Origin: Site-B1 sp963827785
GTDB lineage: Bacteria > Bacteroidota > Bacteroidia > Flavobacteriales > Flavobacteriaceae
DNA length: 64,000 bases
Direction: 5' to 3'
Assembly: GCA_963827785.1 (NCBI GenBank)
Contig: CAWHCT010000041.1
Coordinates: forward strand, 33,238-97,237
Positions 19,849 to 28,977 of the stretch are shown one piece after another. The notes below the pieces were generated by a model that searched no databases, was not told where the DNA came from, and worked only from the letters and a program-made list of their open reading frames with translations. Positions within the stretch are counted from its first letter, which is position 1; every line of letters starts with the position of its first letter. Position numbers and translations under genes: made by a program.

Positions 19849-21673
19849 ATGTTAGAATTAGCAGGAATAATTATTTTAGGCATATTAGCACAATGGGTTG
19901 CATGGAAATTTAAAATTCCGGCCATTTTACCATTAATTTTAATTGGTTTATTGGTTGGTCCTATTGCTGCAGAGTTTTTATCGGAAGATGGGACAAAATG
20001 GATTGAACCTGTTTGGAATGGTCAAAAAGGCTTATTTCCCGGGAGACGGACTCTATTATTTTGTTTCGTTAGCTATTAGCATTATTCTTTTTGAAGGCGG
20101 ATTGACCCTAAAAAGAAATGAGATCAAAACGGTGGGACCAGTAATTACAAAGCTGATAACACTTGGAGCAGCTATCACCTTTTTTGGAGCCGGACTTATT
20201 GCGCACTATGTCTTTGATCTAAGTTGGGAACTGTCCTTTTTATTCTCTGCTTTAATTATTGTCACAGGCCCAACAGTTATTACACCAATATTAAGAAACA
20301 TTCCCCTTAAAAAGGATGTTTCGGCAGTACTAAAATGGGAAGGAATTTTAATTGATCCTATTGGAGCCTTGGTTGCCGTTTTAGTTTTTGAATTCATTAG
20401 TGTCGGCGGCGGCGGCGGGTTTACTAAAACAGCTTTAATCGAATTTTTAAAAATACTATTATTCGGAACTACTTTTGGATTCACTTTTGCCCATGCACTC
20501 GCTTTTGCAATAAACAAAAACCTGATTCCCCATTATTTACTTAATGTCGTATCACTTTCTACGGTACTTTTAGTTTATGTTGAATCTGACTTATTTGCAC
20601 ATGAATCAGGATTACTGGCTGTAGTGGTCATGGGAATGGTTCTCGGAAACAACAAGCTGGAAAACATTAAGGAGCTACTTTATTTTAAAGAATCTCTCAG
20701 TGTTTTACTTATTTCAATTCTTTTTATTCTGTTGGCTGCAAACATTAATATGGAAGATATGATGCTTTTATATAATTGGAAAACAGCCATATTATTTTTG
20801 ATAGTCATTTTTATCATCAGACCATTGGCGGTGTTTTTAAGCACTATGGGATCAAACTTAAAAACAAATGAAAAGATTTTTATTAGCTGGGTTGGTCCTC
20901 GAGGAATCGTTGCGGCAGGGATAGCTTCTTTATTTGGAAGCAAGTTATTGAAGGCAGGAGTAGAAGGTGCTGAATACATCACACCTTTAGTGTTTATGGT
21001 TGTTTTGGGAACCGTTTTATTGAATGCTACTACAGCCAGGGTTTTTGCCAAGATAGTTGGGGTCTTTTTATTGAAAAGCGAAGGAATATTAATTGTAGGG
21101 GCAGGAAAGCTATCTGTATTGATTGCAGGTTATTTAAATATGAACAATAGACACGTTGTTCTTGTTGATTCAAACACTAACAATATTAACAATGCAAAAT
21201 TATTAGGCCTTGAAGCCATAAAGCAAGACATTTTCTCTGAAGATCTTGCAGATAACATAGAGTTGAATGACGTAGGATATCTATTGTGTTTGACAGGGAA
21301 TTCAAACATTAATAAATTTGCAATCAATAAATTTAAAGATCAGTTTGGGGAAAATGGCAGCTTCCGATTAATTACTCCGGAAGAGATGAATGATCCAAAC
21401 AACAACCCTAAAGACGGACTATTTTCACATACAGATGATTTTGTTAAACTAACAGAGGTGGCTAGAAAATACCCGAAGATACATGAGGTGGAAATAGATT
21501 CAAAGGCGCATTATGACTCTTTAATTGAAATTACCAAAAAAAACAAAGATATTGTTCCTTTATTTATTAAACGTAAATCCGGGTTTCTGGACATAGTCCC
21601 CGCATCAATTAAAGATTTGAAATTAGATGACAACTCTAAGCTTGTCTATTTAGGAAAGAAAATAGAAACTTAG
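19849..21673 (+). pseudogene. CPA1/NhaP-type cation:proton antiporter with TrkA-N domain, frameshifted
   Basis: Sodium or potassium:proton antiporter, about 607 residues when repaired. The first frame (19849-20079) gives the first membrane helices and QKGLFPG; the second frame continues with DGLYYFVSLAISIILFEGGLTL. Dropping one G from GGG at 20041-20043 fuses them without loss. The antiporter core includes GPTVITPILRNIP, WEGILIDPIGALVAVLVFEF and SWVGPRGIVAAGIASLFG. A C-terminal Rossmann domain (from about residue 410, GILIVGAGKLSVLIAGYL) resembles TrkA-N regulators. A short GGC repeat (about 20405-20416) encodes a glycine run in a loop, unusual in such AT-rich DNA. The internal ATG at 19943 is not a real start. 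Confidence 0.85.
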
Positions 21674-21681
21674 ATTAACTT

Positions 21682-22695
21682 TTATTTTACCTGGTATGTT
21701 TCTCCGGAGAAGAACAGATCATCTGTTTTTCTGAAATTTGAATTTGATTTAACCTGCGCAGTTAAAGCGTCTTCTCTTTCTTCTAAGGTTACATCATCAT
21801 AACTTCTAATAATTCCTGTTACCAGAGGATATTCCAGCCTTACCAACATTTGATGCAAAGTAGGGTCTTTTTCTTTGGCATCATGAACCAATAGATCTTC
21901 CTGAGTGATACCATTTTCACCTATAGTGACTACCTCTAATTTTAACCCGTTTAATATTAAGCCTTTGTTTTTTTCTTTACCAAATATCATAGGCTTTCCG
22001 TGCTCAACATGTAATTGTTTGTCTTCACGAACATCTTTATCTGTAAACTGAGTAAAACATCCATCGTTAAAAATGACACAGTTTTGTAATACCTCTATCA
22101 GTGAAGTTCCTTTAAATTTTTCTGCTTGAATAAACAATTCCGTCATTTCTTTAGGTGTGTTACCGCCAATTCTTGCAAAAAATCTTGCTTGTGCTCCAAT
22201 TGCTAATTCACCCGGCAAAAAAGGTGGTTGTGTGTTGCCATAAGGAGATGATTTAGTTTTTTGACCAACAAGGGACGTTGGGGAGAATTGTCCTTTTGTT
22301 AGCCCATAAATTTCGTTATTGAACAAAACAATATTCAGATTAATATTTCGTCTTAACACATGAATAAAATGGTTTCCACCTATAGCCATGGCGTCTCCAT
22401 CTCCGGTAATAACCCAAACGCTTAATTTTGGGTTAGCCAACTTTACACCAGAAGCTATTGCAGTAGCCCGACCATGAATGCCATGCATGCCATAAGTATC
22501 CATATAATATGGAAAACGGGATGAACATCCAATACCGGAAATAAATACAACATCTTCCTTTTTTACTCCCATTTCAGGAAGTGCTTTTTGCATTGATCGT
22601 AAAATAACATAATCGTCACAACCCGGACACCATCTAACTTCCTGATCACTCGCAAAATCTTTAAATGTATATTTTTTTTCAGCTGTTGTTTCCAT
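21682..22695 (-). CDS. korB: 2-oxoacid:ferredoxin oxidoreductase, beta subunit (likely 2-oxoglutarate)
   Basis: TPP-binding beta subunit that, with the adjacent alpha subunit, oxidatively decarboxylates a 2-oxoacid (probably 2-oxoglutarate) to the acyl-CoA and reduces ferredoxin. 337 residues. WCPGCDDYVILRSMQKALP (about 22-40) supplies cysteine ligands to the iron-sulfur centre, FISGIGCSSRFPYYMDTYG follows, and the TPP/Mg motif is GDGDAMAIGGNHFIHVLRRN with NNEIYGLTKGQ. The gene lies 2 bases after the alpha gene and ends 8 bases from the antiporter gene in a convergent layout. Confidence 0.93.
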   Translation of the reverse strand: METTAEKKYTFKDFASDQEVRWCPGCDDYVILRSMQKALPEMGVKKEDVVFISGIGCSSRFPYYMDTYGMHGIHGRATAIASGVKLANPKLSVWVITGDGDAMAIGGNHFIHVLRRNINLNIVLFNNEIYGLTKGQFSPTSLVGQKTKSSPYGNTQPPFLPGELAIGAQARFFARIGGNTPKEMTELFIQAEKFKGTSLIEVLQNCVIFNDGCFTQFTDKDVREDKQLHVEHGKPMIFGKEKNKGLILNGLKLEVVTIGENGITQEDLLVHDAKEKDPTLHQMLVRLEYPLVTGIIRSYDDVTLEEREDALTAQVKSNSNFRKTDDLFFSGETYQVK

Positions 22696-22697
22696 AA

Positions 22698-24554
22698 TTA
22701 TTTTACTAATTGTTTAAATTTTTCAATCAACTCGGTATTTCCAAAAGGCAGCCCTTGAACCTTGTTAAATTGCATGAATTCAAATCCGTTGAAGTTTATT
22801 TTTAAAACCTTAGAGAACTGACCATTGTTTAATTCACAAACGATAATCTTCTTGAACTTTTTCAATACGTCCTCGGTATTTTTCGGCAATGGATTTATAT
22901 AATTGAAATGTGCGAAACCAATATTTTTTAATCCCTCCTCATTTAATTGTTTTACTGCAGAATGTAATGAACCATATGTTCCACCCCAGCCAATAACCAG
23001 CAGATCTCCTTCTTCAGCAAATTCTGTTTTTATTTCTGGAATATAATTTTGAACCCGTTTAATTTTCTCTGCTCTAATTTTGGTCATGAACTCATGATTT
23101 TCTGGAACGTAGGATACATTACCAGTAACTTTATCTTTTTCTAAACCACCAATTCTGTGCTCCAATCCAGGAGTCCCGGGAATAGCCCAGTTACGAGCTA
23201 AAGTTTTTTCGTCCCTGTCATATGGATGCCAGTTTTCATGATATTCAGAAACGAGATTGTTCTTTATTTCCGGCATATCATCTACAGATTTAATTTTCCA
23301 AGGAGCAGAACCATTTGCAATATAACCATCAGTTAATAATATAACAGGGGTCATATGTTCCAAAGCCATTTTAGCTGCTTCATAAGCATAATTAAAACAG
23401 TTTGCAGGAGTACTTGCTGCAATTACAATAACAGGGCTTTCGCCATTCCTTCCATACATAGCCTGCAACAGATCTGATTGTTCAGTTTTTGTAGGCAATC
23501 CTGTAGATGGACCACCTCGCTGAACATTAACAACAACAATTGGCAATTCAACCATCATCGCAAGCCCCAAAGCTTCACCTTTTAATGCCAGACCCGGACC
23601 AGATGTAGTTGTAATGGCCAAATCACCCGCAAAAGAAGCCCCAATGGTCGAGGTAATGCCAGCAATTTCATCTTCTGCCTGAAACGCTTTAACACCAAAA
23701 TGCTTATGTTTTACTAATTCATGCAAAATATCTGTAGCAGGAGTAATAGGATATGAACCTAAAAACAATTCAAGTCCAGATTTTTCTGCAGCGGCCAGAA
23801 ATCCCCAGGCTGTTGCGGTATTACCCATTATAATTCTATAGTTACCCTTCACCATTTTCGCAGGGGCAATTGTATACGAATTAGGAATCAGCTCCAAAGT
23901 TTCCGCAAAAAAGAAACCGGCATTTAGAACTTTGGTATTGGCTTCTATTATTTCAGGATGTGATTTGAACTTTTTATTAAAAAAGTCTATAGTATAGTCT
24001 TTAGATCGATCATACATCCAATAAACCATTCCAAGGGCGAACATATTCTTACTTCTAGTAATGCTTTTGTTGTCTAATCCATCTATATTTTTTAGAGCTT
24101 CCTTAGTTAATGAAGTCATAGCAACCTCTATGACCCTATAATTATCAAGGGAATCATCTTCTAAAGGATTTGTTTCGTACTGAGCCTTTTCTAAATTCTT
24201 CTTTGTGAACGCATCAGTATCTACAATAATAGTATGACCGGGTTTCACAGCATGTAGGTTTGTTTTTAAACCGGCCGGATTCATAGCTACTAAAAGATCA
24301 ACATTGTCCCCCGGCGTGCTTATTTCAACACTTCCAATATGTACTTGATATCCAGAAACACCATAAAGGCTGCCTTGAGGTGCTCGAATTTCTGACGGAT
24401 AGTTGGGGAAAGTGGCTATATCATTACCAAACATGGCCGAAGTATCTGAAAACTGAGTCCCCGTGAGCTGCATTCCATCACCGGAATCCCCCACAAAACG
24501 TATTATTACGGCCTCCAGAACTTCTTGTTTAGTATTTTTTATTGTTGGAATCAT
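22698..24554 (-). CDS. korA: 2-oxoacid:ferredoxin oxidoreductase, fused gamma-alpha subunit
   Basis: About 618 residues. The N-terminal gamma-type domain (about 10-185) opens with VIIRFVGDSGDGMQLTGTQF and binds CoA. The alpha domain follows, with GFLAAAEKSGLELFLGSYPI, TTSGPGLALKGEALGLAMM and VNVQRGGPSTGLPTKTEQSD, and a C-terminal transketolase-like domain (VIGWGGTYGS). The start at ATG 24554 is chosen because the upstream GTG at 24581 falls inside a -7 promoter element. The fused gamma-alpha form with a separate beta is the usual KorAB arrangement. It transcribes away from the ferredoxin gene. Its probable electron acceptor is the ferredoxin encoded at 24711. Confidence 0.93.
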   Translation of the reverse strand: MIPTIKNTKQEVLEAVIIRFVGDSGDGMQLTGTQFSDTSAMFGNDIATFPNYPSEIRAPQGSLYGVSGYQVHIGSVEISTPGDNVDLLVAMNPAGLKTNLHAVKPGHTIIVDTDAFTKKNLEKAQYETNPLEDDSLDNYRVIEVAMTSLTKEALKNIDGLDNKSITRSKNMFALGMVYWMYDRSKDYTIDFFNKKFKSHPEIIEANTKVLNAGFFFAETLELIPNSYTIAPAKMVKGNYRIIMGNTATAWGFLAAAEKSGLELFLGSYPITPATDILHELVKHKHFGVKAFQAEDEIAGITSTIGASFAGDLAITTTSGPGLALKGEALGLAMMVELPIVVVNVQRGGPSTGLPTKTEQSDLLQAMYGRNGESPVIVIAASTPANCFNYAYEAAKMALEHMTPVILLTDGYIANGSAPWKIKSVDDMPEIKNNLVSEYHENWHPYDRDEKTLARNWAIPGTPGLEHRIGGLEKDKVTGNVSYVPENHEFMTKIRAEKIKRVQNYIPEIKTEFAEEGDLLVIGWGGTYGSLHSAVKQLNEEGLKNIGFAHFNYINPLPKNTEDVLKKFKKIIVCELNNGQFSKVLKINFNGFEFMQFNKVQGLPFGNTELIEKFKQLVK

Positions 24555-24580
24555 AACTTTGAATGTATTAATGAAAAGCA

Positions 24581-24588
24581 CAAAATTA
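24581..24588 (-). promoter_or_regulatory. Candidate -7 element of korAB
   Basis: TAATTTTG on the minus strand, exact TAnnTTTG, 27 bases before the ATG at 24554. It overlaps the GTG that could otherwise start korA, which settles the start choice. Confidence 0.45.
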
Positions 24589-24710
24589 TCGAATGTAAAT
24601 GTAAATGGGTAAAATTACTTTCACTTTTTAAAAGGAAATATGATTTTTATCATTTATACGATGTAAAAAGAATGATAATTTTACACCATTATTAATAAAA
24701 ACAGAAAACA

Positions 24711-25061
24711 ATGGCTATTATTATAACAGATGAATGCATTAATTGTGATGCTTGTATTTCAGAATGTCCAAACAATGCAATATATGAACCAGATCAGGAA
24801 TGGACTTATGCTGATGAAACCGCTTTGAGCGGAACGGTTAAAACTCCAAGTGGTAAGGAAGTAGACGCAAACGATTCTAATGAACCTTTATCAGATGAGT
24901 TTTATTTTATAGTTCCTGATAAGTGTACAGAATGTAAAGGTTTCCATGACGAACCACAATGTGCTTCAGTTTGCCCGGTAGATTGCTGCGTACCTGATAC
25001 AAATCATGTTGAATCTGATGAAGAACTCTTAGGAAAAAAGGCTTGGTTACATGGCGAGTAA
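24711..25061 (+). CDS. 4Fe-4S dicluster ferredoxin
   Basis: 116-residue electron carrier. The first cluster motif CINCDACISECPNNAIYEP is at residues 9-27. After an insertion of about 40 residues, the second cluster region reads CTECKGFHDEPQCASVCPVD, the long-spaced form typical of Bacteroidetes and Chromatium-type ferredoxins. It lies divergent from korAB and 312 bases before nifJ, so it is the natural partner of both 2-oxoacid oxidoreductases. A strong terminator follows, so it is probably a monocistronic gene. Confidence 0.93.
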   Translation: MAIIITDECINCDACISECPNNAIYEPDQEWTYADETALSGTVKTPSGKEVDANDSNEPLSDEFYFIVPDKCTECKGFHDEPQCASVCPVDCCVPDTNHVESDEELLGKKAWLHGE

Positions 25062-25109
25062 TTTGAAATAAATAATGTAATTAAGTTTTTAATTAACTAT
25101 TTTGCACGA

Positions 25110-25147
25110 AAGCACTTATAATTGACAAATTATAAGTGCTTTTGGTT
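25110..25147 (+). terminator. Rho-independent terminator after the ferredoxin gene
   Basis: Perfect 14-bp stem (25110-25123 with 25128-25141, AAGCACTTATAATT and its complement), 4-base loop GACA, followed by TTTT. The remaining 25148-25373 holds no recognisable gene; it presumably carries the nifJ promoter and a leader, but no exact TAnnTTTG was found. Confidence 0.85.
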
Positions 25148-25373
25148 TATAATCTTACCATTTCTGTTCTAAATTTTAAAAAACACTTTTGTTTAGAGGG
25201 CGAGAAGGATGTAAAAGCTTTTATTTAGCCAATTTTTTGCTGATAAATGTCATAGTCTGCCCTATAGATTCGTTATAATTTTACAGCATCTTTTAAATTG
25301 TTTAAAAAGCATTAGAAGTTCAGACTAGACTGATAGATGTAATATTTCTAATGCGTAATCTTAAATACTAATT

Positions 25374-28300
25374 ATGAAAAAATCATTTCCAAAACTAATT
25401 TGCGATGCCAATGAAGCGGTTGCCAGAGTTGCACATAAAACCAACGAGGTTTGCGCAATCTATCCAATTACACCAGCTTCGCCAATGGGAGAACACGTTG
25501 ATGTTTATAGTTCTAACGAGGAAACAAATATTTGGAACAATGTTCCTAGAATAGTTGAAATGCAAAGTGAAGGCGGTGCCTCCGGCGCTGTTCATGGATC
25601 CTTGCAGGCCGGTGCTTTGACAACTACTTTTACAGCTTCTCAAGGATTATTATTAATGATCCCTAATATGTACAAGATAGCTGGTGAATTATTGCCTTCT
25701 GTTATTCATGTTGCGGCAAGAACCATTGCTACTCATGCATTATCCATATTTGGTGATCATTCTGATGTTATGGCCGCACGCCAAACAGGATTTTCAATGT
25801 TATTTGGCGGGTCGGTACAGGAAGCACAGGACTTTGCTCTTATATCACAAGTCGCTACTTTAAAATCCAGAATTCCATTTATGAATATTTTTGATGGATT
25901 TAGAACTTCTCATGAAATATCAAAAATTGATTCAATTCCAGATGATATTATAAAAGACATGATGCCGGAAGACGAAATAATGGCTCATAAAAAAAGATCT
26001 CTGGATCCTGACAATCCGGTAATTAGAGGAACGTCTCAAAATCCTGATGTATTCTTCCAGGCCAGAGAAGCAGCTAACAATTACTATAAAAAAGTGCCTG
26101 CAATTGTTGAGAAAACTATGAATGAGTTTTATAAGCATACAGGAAGAAAATACACTTTATTCTATTATGTAGGACATCCTGAAGCCGAGAAAGTCATTGT
26201 TATAATGGGATCTGGTCAAGGACCTGTAATGGAGGCTGTTGATACAATGGTTAACAACGGTGAAAAAGTAGGAGCGATCATAGTTCGTCTATTCAGACCA
26301 TTCTCAATAAGTCATTTTGTTGATGCATTACCAAAAACAGTTAAGAAAGTTGCTGTATTGGACAGAACAAAAGAACCGGGCGGTATAGGTGAACCATTAT
26401 ATCTTGATATAGTTTCTGCATTTATGGAAAGCAACAGAGACATGCCGAAAATAATTGGCGGCCGGTATGGATTATCATCTAAAGAATTTGATCCGGCAAT
26501 GGTAAAAGCGGTTTATGATGAGTTGGATAAAAAGCAACCTAAAAACCACTTTACGATTGGTATTAATGATGATGTATCAAATACTAGTCTGGAAATAGGA
26601 GGACGATTGAATACAGTGAAAACTACATTTAACTGTATGTTCTACGGATTAGGATCTGATGGAACTGTGGGAGCCAATAAGAACTCCATTAAAATAATTG
26701 GTGAAACTACTGATAATTATGTGCAAGGATATTTTGTTTATGACTCTAAGAAAGCAGGCGCTCAAACAGTGTCTCACTTACGTTTTGGACCAAAACCAAT
26801 TTATTCAACATACTTAATTCATAAAGCTAATTTTATTGCTTGTCACCAATTTAATTTTATTGAGAAATATGATATCTTAAAAAACATTAAGCAAGGAGGA
26901 ACCTTTTTATTGAACTCTCCATTTGATAAAGATCAAATCTGGGATGTTTTACCAAAAAGAATGCAAGAGCAGATCGTTGAGAACGAATTAGAATTCTATG
27001 TGGTAGATGCAACAAAAGTGGCTCAAGATGCAAATCTTGGTAAACGGACAAACACTGTTTTACAAACCTGTTTCTTTGCAATTTCTGGTGTATTACCAAA
27101 AGATGAGGCTATTCAGAAAATTAAGGATGCTATTGTAAAATCATATTCTCATAAAGGAGATGATGTTGTTAAAATGAACTTTAACGCTGTTGATAAATCT
27201 TTGGAGAATCTGCAAAAAGTAGAGTATCCTAAACATGTAACAAGCAAATCAGTCTTAAAACCAATGATGACTGGCACAGAAGATCCTTTTGTGAAAGAGG
27301 TTTTAGGAAAAATTTTAGCGGGTAGAGGAGATGAACTTCCGGTTAGCGCCTTCCCTGTTGACGGTACTTTCCCAACAGGAACAACTCAATATGAAAAACG
27401 CGGTATTGCTGATAGTATACCGGTTTGGGACGGCGAAGACATTTGTACTCAATGTAATAAATGTGTGATGATATGTCCTCATGCAGCTATTAGAGCCAAA
27501 GTGGTAACTAATGAAGAATTAGCGGGAGCTCCTTCATCATTAAAATCTGTTCCTGCAAAAGGAAGACCATTTAATGGAGAATCAGAATCTTATGTATTAC
27601 AGGTTTCTCCACAGGACTGTACCGGTTGCGATCTTTGTGTGGCAGTTTGTCCTGCAATTAGTAAAGAAGATCCCGACTTTAAAGCAATCAACATGCATGC
27701 TAAACTTGAAGTTGAAGCTCAAGAAGATCCAAACTGGGATTACTTTATTAATCTTCCTGATTATAACAGAACTGAATTACAAATTACAAATGTAAAAGGG
27801 TCTCAGTTCCTTGAACCATTATTTGAGTTCTCTGGAGCATGTTCAGGTTGTGGTGAAACTCCATACATAAAAATGTTAACCCAATTATATGGAGACAGTA
27901 TTTTAATTGCTAACGCAACAGGTTGTTCATCCATTTATGGTGGCAACTTACCAACAACTCCTTATAAAACGAATAAATTCGGCAGAGGACCAGCCTGGGC
28001 AAATTCATTATTTGAAGATAATGCTGAATATGGTTTAGGTATGAAATTGGCCTTGTCAAAAAAACAGGAAATCGCTATTCAACTATTGAAATCGTTAGAA
28101 AAAGAAGTTGGAAGTGAATTGGTAGAAGCCATACTAAATAATCCAGAAAAAACAGAAACTGAAAAAGAAGAGAACTTTGCGAATCTTGATAAGCTTAAAG
28201 CGAAGTTAGCGGGTATTAATAAGGCAGAAGCTAAAAAGCTGTCACAATTGACAGAATACTTGCGTAGAAAATCAGTTTGGATCCTTGGTGGAGACGGCTG

Positions 28301-28904
28301 GGCATATGATATAGGCTTTGGTGGAGTGGATCACGTATTGGCATCTGGAGAAGACATCAATATCATGGTGTTAGATACTGAAGTTTATTCCAATACCGGA
28401 GGACAAACATCTAAGGCCACACCATTAGGCGCAAGTGCTAAATTCTCTGTTTCTGGTAAACGAACCAGTAAGAAAAGTTTAGCCTTACAAGCAGTTTCTT
28501 ATGAAAATGTCTATGTTGCTCAAGTGGCAATTGGAGCTAAAGATCTTCAGACGTTGAAGGCAATTGAAGAGGCGGAAGCTTATCCTGGACCTTCATTGAT
28601 CATAGCGTATTCACATTGTGGTGAACATGGTTATGACCTTAAAGATGGAGCAATCCACCAGGAAAAAGCTGTTGAGACAGGTTATTGGCCATTATTTAGA
28701 TTTGATCCTTCTAAACCAAAAGGGAAGAAGTTCAAATTGGATTCTAAGGCACCTGCAGCCCCTCTTGAAGACTTTATGTATATGGAGACTCGTTTCTCAA
28801 GGGTTGTTAAAGACGATGCTGAATTAGGAGCTAAACTTCTTAAACAGGCACAGGAAGAAGTTGATAACAGATGGGAACGATTAGAAATTTATAAAGACAT
28901 GTAG
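25374..28904 (+). CDS. nifJ: Pyruvate:ferredoxin (flavodoxin) oxidoreductase
   Basis: Single-chain PFOR that converts pyruvate and CoA to acetyl-CoA, CO2 and reduced ferredoxin. 1176 residues, the standard length. Domain order: CoA/pyruvate domain (YPITPASPMGEHVDVYSS near residue 23), transketolase-type domain, a 2x[4Fe-4S] domain (CTQCNKCVMICPHAAI near residue 690, CTGCDLCVAVCPA near 746) and the TPP domain (CSGCGETPYIKM near 823; GDGWAYDIGFGGVDHV and NTGGQTSKATPLGA). All cluster cysteines are present. Oxygen-sensitive enzyme usually tied to fermentation or microaerobic growth. It is flanked by terminators on both sides and stands alone. Confidence 0.97.
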   Translation: MKKSFPKLICDANEAVARVAHKTNEVCAIYPITPASPMGEHVDVYSSNEETNIWNNVPRIVEMQSEGGASGAVHGSLQAGALTTTFTASQGLLLMIPNMYKIAGELLPSVIHVAARTIATHALSIFGDHSDVMAARQTGFSMLFGGSVQEAQDFALISQVATLKSRIPFMNIFDGFRTSHEISKIDSIPDDIIKDMMPEDEIMAHKKRSLDPDNPVIRGTSQNPDVFFQAREAANNYYKKVPAIVEKTMNEFYKHTGRKYTLFYYVGHPEAEKVIVIMGSGQGPVMEAVDTMVNNGEKVGAIIVRLFRPFSISHFVDALPKTVKKVAVLDRTKEPGGIGEPLYLDIVSAFMESNRDMPKIIGGRYGLSSKEFDPAMVKAVYDELDKKQPKNHFTIGINDDVSNTSLEIGGRLNTVKTTFNCMFYGLGSDGTVGANKNSIKIIGETTDNYVQGYFVYDSKKAGAQTVSHLRFGPKPIYSTYLIHKANFIACHQFNFIEKYDILKNIKQGGTFLLNSPFDKDQIWDVLPKRMQEQIVENELEFYVVDATKVAQDANLGKRTNTVLQTCFFAISGVLPKDEAIQKIKDAIVKSYSHKGDDVVKMNFNAVDKSLENLQKVEYPKHVTSKSVLKPMMTGTEDPFVKEVLGKILAGRGDELPVSAFPVDGTFPTGTTQYEKRGIADSIPVWDGEDICTQCNKCVMICPHAAIRAKVVTNEELAGAPSSLKSVPAKGRPFNGESESYVLQVSPQDCTGCDLCVAVCPAISKEDPDFKAINMHAKLEVEAQEDPNWDYFINLPDYNRTELQITNVKGSQFLEPLFEFSGACSGCGETPYIKMLTQLYGDSILIANATGCSSIYGGNLPTTPYKTNKFGRGPAWANSLFEDNAEYGLGMKLALSKKQEIAIQLLKSLEKEVGSELVEAILNNPEKTETEKEENFANLDKLKAKLAGINKAEAKKLSQLTEYLRRKSVWILGGDGWAYDIGFGGVDHVLASGEDINIMVLDTEVYSNTGGQTSKATPLGASAKFSVSGKRTSKKSLALQAVSYENVYVAQVAIGAKDLQTLKAIEEAEAYPGPSLIIAYSHCGEHGYDLKDGAIHQEKAVETGYWPLFRFDPSKPKGKKFKLDSKAPAAPLEDFMYMETRFSRVVKDDAELGAKLLKQAQEEVDNRWERLEIYKDM

Positions 28905-28925
28905 TCGATATATATTTATCATTTA

Positions 28926-28956
28926 AAAAGCCAGCTTGATAAAGCTGGCTTTTTTG
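28926..28956 (+). terminator. Bidirectional terminator between nifJ and the GH31 gene
   Basis: 12-bp stem AAAAGCCAGCTT / AAGCTGGCTTTT (28926-28937, 28942-28953) with a GATA loop and a T run; the opposite strand also ends in a T run. It serves nifJ and the convergent glucan operon. Confidence 0.85.
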
Positions 28957-28977
28957 TTTATTAAATTAAATCTGTAT

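Noticed and set aside
20405..20416. GGC repeat as a microsatellite or fragile site
   Set aside because: Only a short repeat inside the antiporter gene, encoding a glycine run; too short to claim more.
19943..21673. Antiporter starting at the internal ATG 19943
   Set aside because: Its first 30 residues (MVYWLVLLLQSFYRK) are the out-of-frame reading of the true N-terminus, which exists intact in the frame from 19849.
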